Positions 1-7,719 of a stretch of 64,000 bases of DNA are shown one piece after another. The position numbers and the translations under genes were made by a program. The stretch comes from Kordia algicida OT-1 (GTDB taxonomy: Bacteria > Bacteroidota > Bacteroidia > Flavobacteriales > Flavobacteriaceae): contig NZ_DS544873.1 of the NCBI RefSeq assembly GCF_000154725.1, positions 2,108,377 through 2,172,376 on the forward strand. Reading direction: 5' to 3'. Under the pieces are notes generated by a model. It had not been told where the DNA came from. It saw nothing but the letters and a program-made list of their open reading frames with translations, and ran no database searches. Each line of letters begins with the position of its first letter. The first letter of the stretch is position 1.

Positions 1-76
1 AAAGTATTTTGTTAGTTGAATATTAGAAATAATTGTTATTTCAATGCTTTAAGTCTCCAAACATAGTTTTAATAAA

Positions 77-374
77 TAACGTCAGTTCGATATAAATCAT
101 TCAATTTACATTTATAGTAATTTTAAAAATAATCCTGCTATATAATTCATTTTCAGTGTTTTATTTTCATTTTCTTTGCTTACCCAAAGAAAAGAAACAA
201 AAGAAAGGGAACTTTTCCAGAGGTATTTTTAGTTTTTCTTTTAGGAAAAAACTAAAACCGCATGAATTTTTCTAAATTTTCTCCAAGGTTTCGAAAATTT
301 TTAACGAAAAACTCCTGCTATACTGCGGAAAAGAATAGTTTCAAACTAAAATTATTACGTCGAACTCACGTTAA
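77..374. repeat. Dispersed ~298-bp element, copy 1
   Basis: This is the first of three copies in the window; the others start at 9936 and 54361. The left end reads TAACGTCAGTTCGATATAA. The reverse complement of the right end reads TAACGTGAGTTCGACGTAA, so the element has imperfect terminal inverted repeats of about 19 bp with 16 matches. The inside is AT-rich and has no intact reading frame. Copies 1 and 2 look collinear and the same length, with only scattered substitutions. It could be a MITE-like non-autonomous element or another intergenic repeat. No transposase can be assigned to it from this window. Confidence 0.8.
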
Positions 375-460
375 ATAGTCTTTGAAAGAACGTGAAAACC
401 TTGATACGAGTTTGTTATTCTAATTCGCTTGATAAGACAATTTGAAGTTTTTAATCTTGC

Positions 461-494
461 AAAAATAAAAAAAGCCAAAACAAACGTTTTGGCT
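461..494 (-). terminator. Rho-independent terminator downstream of the GH31 gene
   Basis: A perfect 9-bp stem (473-481 with 486-494) closes a 4-nt loop. Read on the minus strand it is followed by a T-rich run (the A-run at 461-473). It sits about 107 bp past the stop codon of the minus-strand GH31 gene and would end that transcript. Confidence 0.75.
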
Positions 495-522
495 CTTGTA
501 TTTTTCAATCTCAAATATGATC

Positions 523-540
523 ATTTCGACTGCGCTCAAT
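523..540. repeat. 18-bp intergenic motif, inverted second copy at 20696
   Basis: The 18-mer ATTTCGACTGCGCTCAAT occurs here and, as its exact reverse complement, at 20696-20713 upstream of the UDG-family gene. Similar GCGCTCA-containing intergenic motifs are common in Flavobacteriaceae. No function can be assigned. Confidence 0.6.
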
Positions 541-546
541 AAAACA

Positions 547-596
547 CATTTAGCATTTAGCATTTAGCATTTAGCATTTAGCATTTAGCATTTAGC
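547..596. repeat. 7-bp tandem repeat (CATTTAG), 7 copies
   Basis: Seven perfect copies of CATTTAG lie directly behind the stop codon of the GH31 gene. It resembles the 7-bp array at 32041 in size and in its position next to a gene end. Copy number may vary between strains. Confidence 0.9.
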
Positions 597-600
597 AAAA

Positions 601-3003
601 CTATCCAATAATGTGAATCTCAGAGAAATCTTTATCTACGATCATTGCGCCTGTTGTTGCCGCTTTGACATCGGTTAAGGAAACAGTAACGTTGTCCAAC
701 TGAATTTCTTTGATTTCAAATGGTAATCCGTGTAAGTTGAGTCTGAATTTTTCATATTTCGCTTCAAACTTTCCTTCTTTATGTTGTTGGATAATTAATT
801 CGTTTGGCTTTCCTGTGAGTTTAAAAGTTCTTAAACTGTAACGACCTTTCGTATAATCGTAACCATCATGTGCATCGTCAAATAGTTGTGAACGCTCTTT
901 TCCTTCTTTGTAATATACATCAAGTGTTACTTCGTCAATTTCTTTTTCGCCTACGTATTGTTGTACAGGATATTTTGGAATAATAGCTCCTTCTTGTACA
1001 AAAATTGGCATGCTATCAATTTCTGCATCTACCCATTTTTCTTTTCCACCTTCTACCAATTCATCTGTCCAGAAATTATACCATTTTCCGCGTGGAATGT
1101 ACATACGACGACCTTTACTGTTTGGTTCTTGAATTGGACATACTAAGATTTTATCTCCAAAAACAAATTCGTCAGTTCTGTAATGCGTTTGATGATCTTC
1201 CTGATCGAACATTACCAACGATTTTAATAACGGCGTTCCATGATCGACTAAATTCCAAAAAGCTGTATATAAATATGGTAAGAGTTGATAGCGTAATTCT
1301 ACAAACTTTCGCACTACGTCTGTGACATCTTCATCAAAAGCCCATGGTTCTTGATCGCCATGATCTCCTGAAGAATGCACTCTACAAAACGGATGAAAGA
1401 TTCCAAGTTGAATCCAGCGTGTGAATAATTCTCCTTGCGGTTGTTCGGCGAATCCACCAATATCACTTCCCACAAAGGAAAAACCAGACATTGACATACG
1501 TTGTGCTTGTACATTGGCAATCCATAAATGTTCCCAAGTTGCGACGTTGTCACCTGTCCATGTTGAGGTATAACGTTGTGTTCCTGAATATGCTGCACGT
1601 GTAATGACAAACGGACGTTTTGGGTAGTTAAATTTCTTCAATCCTTGATATGTGGCACGTGCCATTTGCATTCCATATACATTGTGTGCTTTACGGTGAC
1701 TGCACGGATTTCCATCGTAATCGTGACGAACATCGTCTGGGAATGTTTTGTTTGGCACTTCCATTACCGCAGGTTCGTTCATATCGTTCCAAACACCTTT
1801 AATGCCGACATCTTCAATTAATTCTTTGAATAATCCTGACCACCAATCTCTAACTTCTGGTTTGGTAAAATCTGGAAAGTAACATTCGCCTGGCCATACT
1901 TTTCCTTTCATGTAAGGCCCGTCAGCACGTTTACAGAAATAATCTTTATCTAATGCTTCTTTAAAAACATCGTAGTCTTTGTCAATTTTAATTCCTGGAT
2001 CAATGATTGCAACCGTTTTAAATCCGTCATCTGCGAGTTCTTTTACCATTCGCTTCGGATCAGGAAAATGATTTTTATTCCAAGTGAAACAACGGAAACC
2101 ATCCATATAATCAATATCCAAATAGATGGCGTCACACGGAATTTTTAAGTCTCTGAATTTCTGCGTGACTTCTTTTACATTACTTTCTGGATAGTAACTC
2201 CATTTACATTGATGATATCCTAATGCCCATAATGGTGGTAATTGATGCGGTTTCCCTGTCAAATCTGTATAACTTTCTACGACATCTTGCATTTGTGGTC
2301 CGTAGATGAAATAGTAATTCATTTCACCACCTTGCGCCCAAAAACTGGTAACGTTTCTGCGTTCTTGAGCAAAATCAAAGTAACTTCTAAAAGTATTGTC
2401 AAAAAAGATTCCGTAGGCTTTGTTATGATGCAAACCTGTGTAAAACGGAATGGCTTTGTATATTGGATCGGTATGTTTTCCGTATGCATACGAATCTGTC
2501 ACCCAATTTTGAAAACGTTTTCCTTTTAGGTTTAAATGATCTGGCTTGTCTCCCAATCCGAAATAGCTTTCACGTTCATTGACCGTTTTGCTCATTTTTA
2601 CAATATTTCCACCGTATTCATAACTTTCTTCCCAGTGAAAACCTAGTTCGTCTTCATTTACCAACGTATTGTCTTTTGCATCATACAATTGTATACGCAT
2701 GTTTGTTTTTGCAATGTGACAGATCAATTTGGAAGTTGTGACAATATATTTTTCTTCATCTTCTTCAATTGCCAAATGATTGTATCCTGTACTAGCGTAT
2801 TTGGTAATGGCGTAAGAGAAATCATTTTCAAAAGTTCCTGTGGTTGTGTACCGAAAACGCAAGACACTATCGCGTACGATTCGCATTTGCAATACGACAT
2901 CATTTTCAGCAGTAAAGTATAGTGTATCTACGTCCTTTCGGAAGTTTATTATTTTGGAAGGAAATAAATTTCCTTTGTTTTCTAATTCTGTATTTACAAT
3001 CAT
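601..3003 (-). CDS. Glycoside hydrolase family 31 alpha-glucosidase
   Basis: An 800-residue GH31 enzyme that would release glucose from the non-reducing ends of alpha-glucans or malto-oligosaccharides. The order is an N-terminal beta-sandwich (about 1-240), a TIM-barrel catalytic domain and C-terminal beta domains. The nucleophile motif WNDMNEP places the catalytic Asp at residue 407, and TWTGDN places the likely acid/base Asp at 485. The GSDIGGF motif is also typical of the family. No signal peptide is visible, so it is probably cytoplasmic. It lies on the same strand as glgB, about 1 kb downstream, separated by a RiPP-like gene and a transposase remnant. It probably has its own promoter and takes part in breaking down the glucan made by its neighbours. 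Specificity within GH31 is not certain. Confidence 0.93.
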   Translation of the reverse strand: MIVNTELENKGNLFPSKIINFRKDVDTLYFTAENDVVLQMRIVRDSVLRFRYTTTGTFENDFSYAITKYASTGYNHLAIEEDEEKYIVTTSKLICHIAKTNMRIQLYDAKDNTLVNEDELGFHWEESYEYGGNIVKMSKTVNERESYFGLGDKPDHLNLKGKRFQNWVTDSYAYGKHTDPIYKAIPFYTGLHHNKAYGIFFDNTFRSYFDFAQERRNVTSFWAQGGEMNYYFIYGPQMQDVVESYTDLTGKPHQLPPLWALGYHQCKWSYYPESNVKEVTQKFRDLKIPCDAIYLDIDYMDGFRCFTWNKNHFPDPKRMVKELADDGFKTVAIIDPGIKIDKDYDVFKEALDKDYFCKRADGPYMKGKVWPGECYFPDFTKPEVRDWWSGLFKELIEDVGIKGVWNDMNEPAVMEVPNKTFPDDVRHDYDGNPCSHRKAHNVYGMQMARATYQGLKKFNYPKRPFVITRAAYSGTQRYTSTWTGDNVATWEHLWIANVQAQRMSMSGFSFVGSDIGGFAEQPQGELFTRWIQLGIFHPFCRVHSSGDHGDQEPWAFDEDVTDVVRKFVELRYQLLPYLYTAFWNLVDHGTPLLKSLVMFDQEDHQTHYRTDEFVFGDKILVCPIQEPNSKGRRMYIPRGKWYNFWTDELVEGGKEKWVDAEIDSMPIFVQEGAIIPKYPVQQYVGEKEIDEVTLDVYYKEGKERSQLFDDAHDGYDYTKGRYSLRTFKLTGKPNELIIQQHKEGKFEAKYEKFRLNLHGLPFEIKEIQLDNVTVSLTDVKAATTGAMIVDKDFSEIHIIG

Positions 3004-3081
3004 GTTGTAGATTTAAGATATTATGTAAAAAAACGCAAAAGTTTAGAGAATTAAAAGCTTTAAAACCCTGAATTATTAACG

Positions 3082-3091
3082 ATAACGTTAT
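3082..3091. promoter_or_regulatory. Perfect 10-bp palindrome, possible operator for the GH31 gene
   Basis: ATAACGTTAT is a perfect palindrome about 80 bp upstream of the GH31 start codon. LacI-family operators often have AACGTT-type cores and often control sugar genes. No such regulator is in the window, so the link is only an inference. Confidence 0.25.
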
Positions 3092-3360
3092 AGTTATGTA
3101 TTATTATTGAAAAGTGAGTTTTTTAGTGAGTTTTTTGTGAATTTCTGATTATCAGGTGTTCTAAATTTGAAATTCAACTAATACAAAAATCTATTTGTAC
3201 CTCGAACACATGAATACTTTTTAGTTTTTTTGTTGGCACAAGCTGAAAAATTTGCGCTAGCGTTGGATTGTATTTTTTTATTTGTGGAAAAAAATAGAAA
3301 AAGTGAACCGAAGTCCACTTTTACAAATTGATTCATCAAAAAATCTTTTTTTATGTAATA

Positions 3361-3528
3361 TTATTGACACATTGTATCACAACGCGTTTCACAAATACTA
3401 ATTCTACAGCTAAAAGATGCACACATATAATGGAATGTATCTCTTCCACCTGTTAGTGTTTGTTCGTAGTTAAAATTTGAAATAGATTTTTTGTTAAGCG
3501 CTAATGATTTTAGATTTCTTTTGTTCAT
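3361..3528 (-). CDS. Lanthipeptide-like RiPP precursor peptide
   Basis: A 55-residue ORF. The leader begins MNKRNLKSLALNKKSISNF, which matches the Lys/Asn/Leu-rich leaders of Bacteroidota class I lanthipeptide-like precursors. It ends in a double-glycine motif (LTGG, residues 25-28) typical of cleavage by a C39 peptidase/ABC exporter. The 27-residue core has five Cys (35, 41, 46, 50, 54) and several Ser/Thr (31, 38, 40, 44, 48, 52), the composition needed for (methyl)lanthionine rings. No LanB/LanC-type enzyme, exporter or protease is in the window, so it is an orphan here. The start is the only ATG in frame at the leader. The sequence class is recognised with good confidence; modification and activity are inferred. 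Confidence 0.75.
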   Translation of the reverse strand: MNKRNLKSLALNKKSISNFNYEQTLTGGRDTFHYMCASFSCRISICETRCDTMCQ

Positions 3529-3649
3529 GATATAAAGTTTTGGTTAAGACTAAAAATATAAAAAAACAGACAAAGATCTAAGTACGGTAATACCCTATTT
3601 AACATTTAAAAGTCATTAGTTAGAGACTTTCGACTATTCATATGCTAGT

Positions 3650-3668
3650 GCGAGTTTGTAACTCGTGC
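3650..3668. repeat. REP-like palindrome downstream of a transposase remnant
   Basis: The arms CGAGTT (3651-3656) and AACTCG (3660-3665) enclose a 3-nt loop, with a near-complementary GTG/TGC extension. A related sequence, TCGGCACGAGTTTAAAACTT, lies at 3961-3980 on the other side of the remnant at 3690-3886. Palindromes flanking this transposase type are the usual arrangement of REP elements and their transposases. Confidence 0.5.
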
Positions 3669-3689
3669 CGATAAAAAAATATCAAAAAT

Positions 3690-3886
3690 TCATCCAAAAA
3701 AGCCCATGTCATCAGTTTCTAAAACAGTATGATCGTCTTGAAAGTTTCTTGCGCTTGAATATTTCCAATCTATCATATCAGTGCATCAAAATATGATTGT
3801 CTTGTAAATACATCTATCCAATATACCGTTGTAAAAGTCACAAAATAAACTCCTGATTGATTATGAAATTTGTACTTTCTACTCAT
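3690..3886 (-). pseudogene. Remnant of a REP-associated (IS200-like, Y1) transposase
   Basis: Reading down from the ATG at 3886 gives 37 residues starting MSRKYKFHNQSGVYFVTF and continuing with a VYWIDVFTRQSYFDAL segment, then stop codons. This is the conserved N-terminus of Bacteroidota REP-associated tyrosine transposases. After a frame change the sequence resumes with DWKYSSARNF and ends in DDMGFFG plus stop, matching the C-terminal end of the same family. The central part with the HUH and catalytic Tyr motifs is missing, so an out-of-frame internal deletion has destroyed the gene. REP-like palindromes flank it. The family was recognised by eye from the two ends. Confidence 0.7.
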
Positions 3887-3960
3887 ACATATAAAGTAAG
3901 ATTTGTTTAATGGAAGTATTTGTGGATATGAGTTTGTAAATCATATATTTCTTACTCGGT

Positions 3961-3980
3961 TCGGCACGAGTTTAAAACTT
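3961..3980. repeat. REP-like half element upstream of the transposase remnant
   Basis: It contains GGCACGAGTTT, the complement-type partner of the palindrome at 3650, and an 11-nt palindrome (AGTTTAAAACT, 3969-3979). Together with the 3650 element it brackets the broken transposase gene. Confidence 0.4.
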
Positions 3981-4065
3981 AGGATTTTATATAAAATCAA
4001 ATAATGATCTCAGAAACAACCTTGAATCATTGAATTTTTAAATCCTTGAATCGAGTGAAGCGAAT

Positions 4066-6069
4066 CTACACATACTTCAACACAACCATTCCCAACGGCG
4101 GAATGTTGATTTCTGCAGAATGATTTCTGAATTGCCATTCAGTTGCATCAGAAGAAACTTTTTTGTTGACAAAATCATTTGTTCCTGCATATTCTTTTAA
4201 ATCACTATTGAAGATTTCCTGTAAAGTACCTTCCGATGGCAAACCAATACGATAGTTTTCGCGTGGAATTGGTGTCATGTTACACGCTACAATCAAGTCG
4301 TTTTCTGGCTTTTTTCCTTTTCGGATGTGTACTAAAACTGAGTTTTCTGCATCGTTGTAATCTATCCACTCGAAACCATCTGCGGTAAATTGCTTTTCGT
4401 GTAATGCTGGTTCAGTTTTGTAGAGTTTGTTTAAGTCTTTAATTACATTTTGAACACCTTTGTGAACGTCATATTCCAACAAATGCCAATCGAGACTTTG
4501 CTGAAAGTTCCATTCGCCACTTTGTCCAAACTCTGCTCCTTGAAATAGTAAATTCGTTCCTGGATGGGTAAACATATAACTATACAACAAACGTAGATTT
4601 GCAAAACGTTGCCACTCATCGCCAGGCATTCTTCCTAAGATAGAATGTTTTCCATACACAACCTCATCATGCGATAACGGCAACATAAAGTTTTCCGTAA
4701 ATGCGTATGTCATGCTAAAGGTTAAATCGTTTTGATGGTGTTTTCTGTAAATCGGTTCTTTTGCAAAGTATTGCAATGTATCGTGCATCCAACCCATCAT
4801 CCATTTCATTCCAAAACCGAGTCCGCCAATACTTGCAGGACGCGATACCATTGGGAACGAAGTTGATTCTTCAGCAATAGTTTGCACATCTGGAAACATA
4901 GAATACACAGCTTCGTTCATTTCTCGCATAAATGCGATAGCTTCTAAATTTTCACGTCCACCAAATTGATTTGGTTCCCATTCGCCTTCGTTACGAGAGT
5001 AATCCAAAAATAACATCGAAGCTACTGCATCAACGCGTAAACCATCAGCATGATATTGATCGAGCCAAAAAACCGCATTACTGATTAAGAATGATTTTAC
5101 TTCGTTTCTCCCATAGTTAAAGATCAAACTTTTCCAATCAGGATGATAGCCTTTTCGCTTGTCTGGATGTTCGTACAAGCATGTTCCATCAAAAAAACCG
5201 AGTCCGTGCGCATCTTCTGGAAAGTGCGAAGGAACCCAATCTAAGATGATTCCGATGTCGTTTTGATGGAGTTTATCAACCAATAATTTGAATTCTTCTG
5301 GAGTTCCAAATCGCGCTGTTGGCGCAAAGTATCCTACCAATTGATATCCCCAACTTGGATCGTACGGATATTCCATGACTGGCATTAATTCTACATGTGT
5401 AAAATTCATTTCTTTTACGTATGCGACTAATTCATCGGCCAATTCCGTATACGTTAGAAACTTGTTTTCTTCAACTTTACGTTTCCACGAACCCAAATGC
5501 ACTTCGTATACCGAATATGGCGCGTCTAAGGCATTGTGTTTTTTACGTTTTTCCATCCATTTGGCATCTTTCCAATCGTGATCGGCTTCCCAAACTACAG
5601 AAGCTGTTTTTGGCGGATGCTCGCAACGACGCGCGTACGGATCTGCTTTTTCCGTTTTGATGTCGTTGTGATGACTTTGTATTTTGTATTTGTAAGTTGT
5701 TCCTTTTCCAACATTTGGAATGAATCCTTCCCAAATGCCGCTTTCGTCCCAACGTACATTTAGTTGATGTTCGCCTTCTATCCAAAAGTTGAAATCACCA
5801 ATGACAGAAACCGTTTTAGCACTTGGCGCCCAAACTGCAAAATAGGTTCCTTCAACACCATTAAGTGTCATTAGGTGTGAACCAAATTTTTCGTAAAGTT
5901 TGTAATGTTTTCCAGCTTTGAACAGATTGATATCAAATTCAGAGAATAAACTATGTGGAACTACTCGATAATCGAGATTTGAATGTTCTGACGCTTGCGT
6001 CAAAATATTTTTAAGTGGTTTACTCTGAATATTTTTTGAGTTTTCCCCAAAGTGGTTGACTTTTGCCAT
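4066..6069 (-). CDS. glgB: 1,4-alpha-glucan branching enzyme
   Basis: A 667-residue GH13 branching enzyme that makes alpha-1,6 branches in glycogen-like glucan by cutting and transferring alpha-1,4 chains. An N-terminal CBM48 sandwich (about 65-170) precedes the GH13 barrel. The nucleophile is Asp347 in DGLRVDAVASM and the acid/base is Glu400 in QTIAEEST; the spacing of 53 matches E. coli GlgB. The third acidic residue is in LPLSHDEVV. Its start codon lies 3 bp past the maltokinase stop, so it is the last gene of glgE-mak-glgB and probably translated with it. In the GlgE pathway GlgB branches the linear chains made by GlgE. Length and motifs are normal. Confidence 0.96.
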   Translation of the reverse strand: MAKVNHFGENSKNIQSKPLKNILTQASEHSNLDYRVVPHSLFSEFDINLFKAGKHYKLYEKFGSHLMTLNGVEGTYFAVWAPSAKTVSVIGDFNFWIEGEHQLNVRWDESGIWEGFIPNVGKGTTYKYKIQSHHNDIKTEKADPYARRCEHPPKTASVVWEADHDWKDAKWMEKRKKHNALDAPYSVYEVHLGSWKRKVEENKFLTYTELADELVAYVKEMNFTHVELMPVMEYPYDPSWGYQLVGYFAPTARFGTPEEFKLLVDKLHQNDIGIILDWVPSHFPEDAHGLGFFDGTCLYEHPDKRKGYHPDWKSLIFNYGRNEVKSFLISNAVFWLDQYHADGLRVDAVASMLFLDYSRNEGEWEPNQFGGRENLEAIAFMREMNEAVYSMFPDVQTIAEESTSFPMVSRPASIGGLGFGMKWMMGWMHDTLQYFAKEPIYRKHHQNDLTFSMTYAFTENFMLPLSHDEVVYGKHSILGRMPGDEWQRFANLRLLYSYMFTHPGTNLLFQGAEFGQSGEWNFQQSLDWHLLEYDVHKGVQNVIKDLNKLYKTEPALHEKQFTADGFEWIDYNDAENSVLVHIRKGKKPENDLIVACNMTPIPRENYRIGLPSEGTLQEIFNSDLKEYAGTNDFVNKKVSSDATEWQFRNHSAEINIPPLGMVVLKYV

Positions 6070-6072
6070 ATG

Positions 6073-7698
6073 CTAGTGATTGATAATGTTTGTGATTCCC
6101 TTGAGTGGAATAACTGCCCAAAGTGGTCGTGAATTGAGTTCGTACCCAAGTTCGTAGATCGCTTTTTCAAGCAATGAATATTTTAGTAAAAAGATGCGTT
6201 CTTGGTTATAGCCAATGTTGAGGTTTGCATCTTGAATTTTGGTAATGTATGTTTTTAAGAAGACACCAATAAAGTATGTGTAGAGCAATTCGCCTGCTTC
6301 AAAAAGTTCTTCTTGTGCGTGCTTGTATTCGTCACTATGATTGAAAATTGTGGCATATATGGCATAGTGAAAACTTCTAAAAAGTCCTGCGACATCTTTT
6401 AATGGTGGTTGTTTTACTTTACGATCGCGAATGGTACTTTCGGGTTCTCCTTCAAAATCGAGAATGTAAAAATCGTCATCTTTTACCAAAATTTGACCTA
6501 AGTGATAATCGCCATGCACACGAATGCGTTCGCCTTTTAGTTTTGTCCAATCGAAGTTTACCAAACGTTTTCTGATGAGATTTTTATTGTCTAAAAATTC
6601 TTGTGCAAGCGTTAATGACAAACCATCCAATTTGTGCAAATTATTTTCTACCGTGTTGAGTCGATTCTGGAATTGATATAACAATCTATTTTTCAACCAA
6701 ACTGTATAATCGCCATTAAAATGCGTTGGTGTAAAGGCAGTTTCTTCAAATTCGCTTCCAAGCGCAATGTGCATTTCGGCAGTACGTTTTGCCAACGTTT
6801 GAATTTTTAAGAATAGATTCAATCCTACCCAATCAATAATTCTTGGAGAAACATCACGAATACTTAAACGTTCAAAAAGTATCGTTTCAGGCAGTTCTTT
6901 GATATTGATATTTTTCGTTTCAAGATTTAGAAATACTTTGTGCAATTCTTTCAACATATAATCCCACGCATCGCCTTCATTGGGCACCATTTCTTGCATG
7001 AGTCCAATGGTAATATTGTCCTTTTCAGAATCAACAATACTTAAACTCCCCAAATATGCGGGCGTATTTTTGTATTGTTTTTTTTCTGATAGAAATCGAC
7101 TCATTTCATAGTCAGGATTTTTATTTGCATAGATTCTTCTAAAGAACTTCAACACACAACTTTCATTGTATACAATAGACGTGTTGCTTTGTTCCAAACC
7201 CATAAAACGTGACGATTTGTATTCGGCATTAAATTCTAAGCTTTTGTGATATTGCACACGTGTTTGATCGTTTGGAATGGCTGTTTGAATGCGTTCAAAA
7301 ACCAGTTTCCGAAAGGCTTCAAGATTAATAGCATCAATGATAAAACCTTGTTGATTTTTGATGCTTATGGGAAGTATTCGATCTTCTTTGGCAAAACTTT
7401 CATCCGACACAAACGCAATTGGTAAAAAGTAATGCTGATAGAAGGCTTCTACAAAATTTACTTCTAAGATCAATCCGTAATAGACTTCGCCATGTTGCTG
7501 AATTCGGAAATATTCCGAGAGTTCAATGTATTTTAGTTTGCTGGCTTTGCCACCGTACCAACGCTGCTTTATGATATAATCTTCTAAGACTTCCGATAAA
7601 AACGCTTTGACAAACGCTTTGTTTTCTAACAATTCTTCCCAAGAATCATTAAAGTTGTACTGCGTTTTTGTAGTGGTTTTGGTGGTTTTTTTAGCCAT
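6073..7698 (-). CDS. mak: Maltokinase-like phosphotransferase
   Basis: A 541-residue protein of the aminoglycoside/choline-kinase-like fold. The N-terminal cap contains QRWYGGK (residues 45-51), a hallmark of maltokinases, where it is often written RWFGGK. The catalytic loop is VHGDYHLGQ with Asp397, and the metal-binding motif is DFEGEP (Asp414). In the GlgE pathway this enzyme phosphorylates maltose with ATP to give maltose-1-phosphate. In many bacteria it is fused to or next to TreS; here it stands alone between glgE and glgB, and no treS is seen. Maltose from trehalose would need a TreS elsewhere, or it could come from glucan breakdown. It lies 21 bp behind glgE and 3 bp before glgB. Confidence 0.85.
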   Translation of the reverse strand: MAKKTTKTTTKTQYNFNDSWEELLENKAFVKAFLSEVLEDYIIKQRWYGGKASKLKYIELSEYFRIQQHGEVYYGLILEVNFVEAFYQHYFLPIAFVSDESFAKEDRILPISIKNQQGFIIDAINLEAFRKLVFERIQTAIPNDQTRVQYHKSLEFNAEYKSSRFMGLEQSNTSIVYNESCVLKFFRRIYANKNPDYEMSRFLSEKKQYKNTPAYLGSLSIVDSEKDNITIGLMQEMVPNEGDAWDYMLKELHKVFLNLETKNINIKELPETILFERLSIRDVSPRIIDWVGLNLFLKIQTLAKRTAEMHIALGSEFEETAFTPTHFNGDYTVWLKNRLLYQFQNRLNTVENNLHKLDGLSLTLAQEFLDNKNLIRKRLVNFDWTKLKGERIRVHGDYHLGQILVKDDDFYILDFEGEPESTIRDRKVKQPPLKDVAGLFRSFHYAIYATIFNHSDEYKHAQEELFEAGELLYTYFIGVFLKTYITKIQDANLNIGYNQERIFLLKYSLLEKAIYELGYELNSRPLWAVIPLKGITNIINH

Positions 7699-7719
7699 TG
7701 ATGGTGGTTTTTACTGAAT

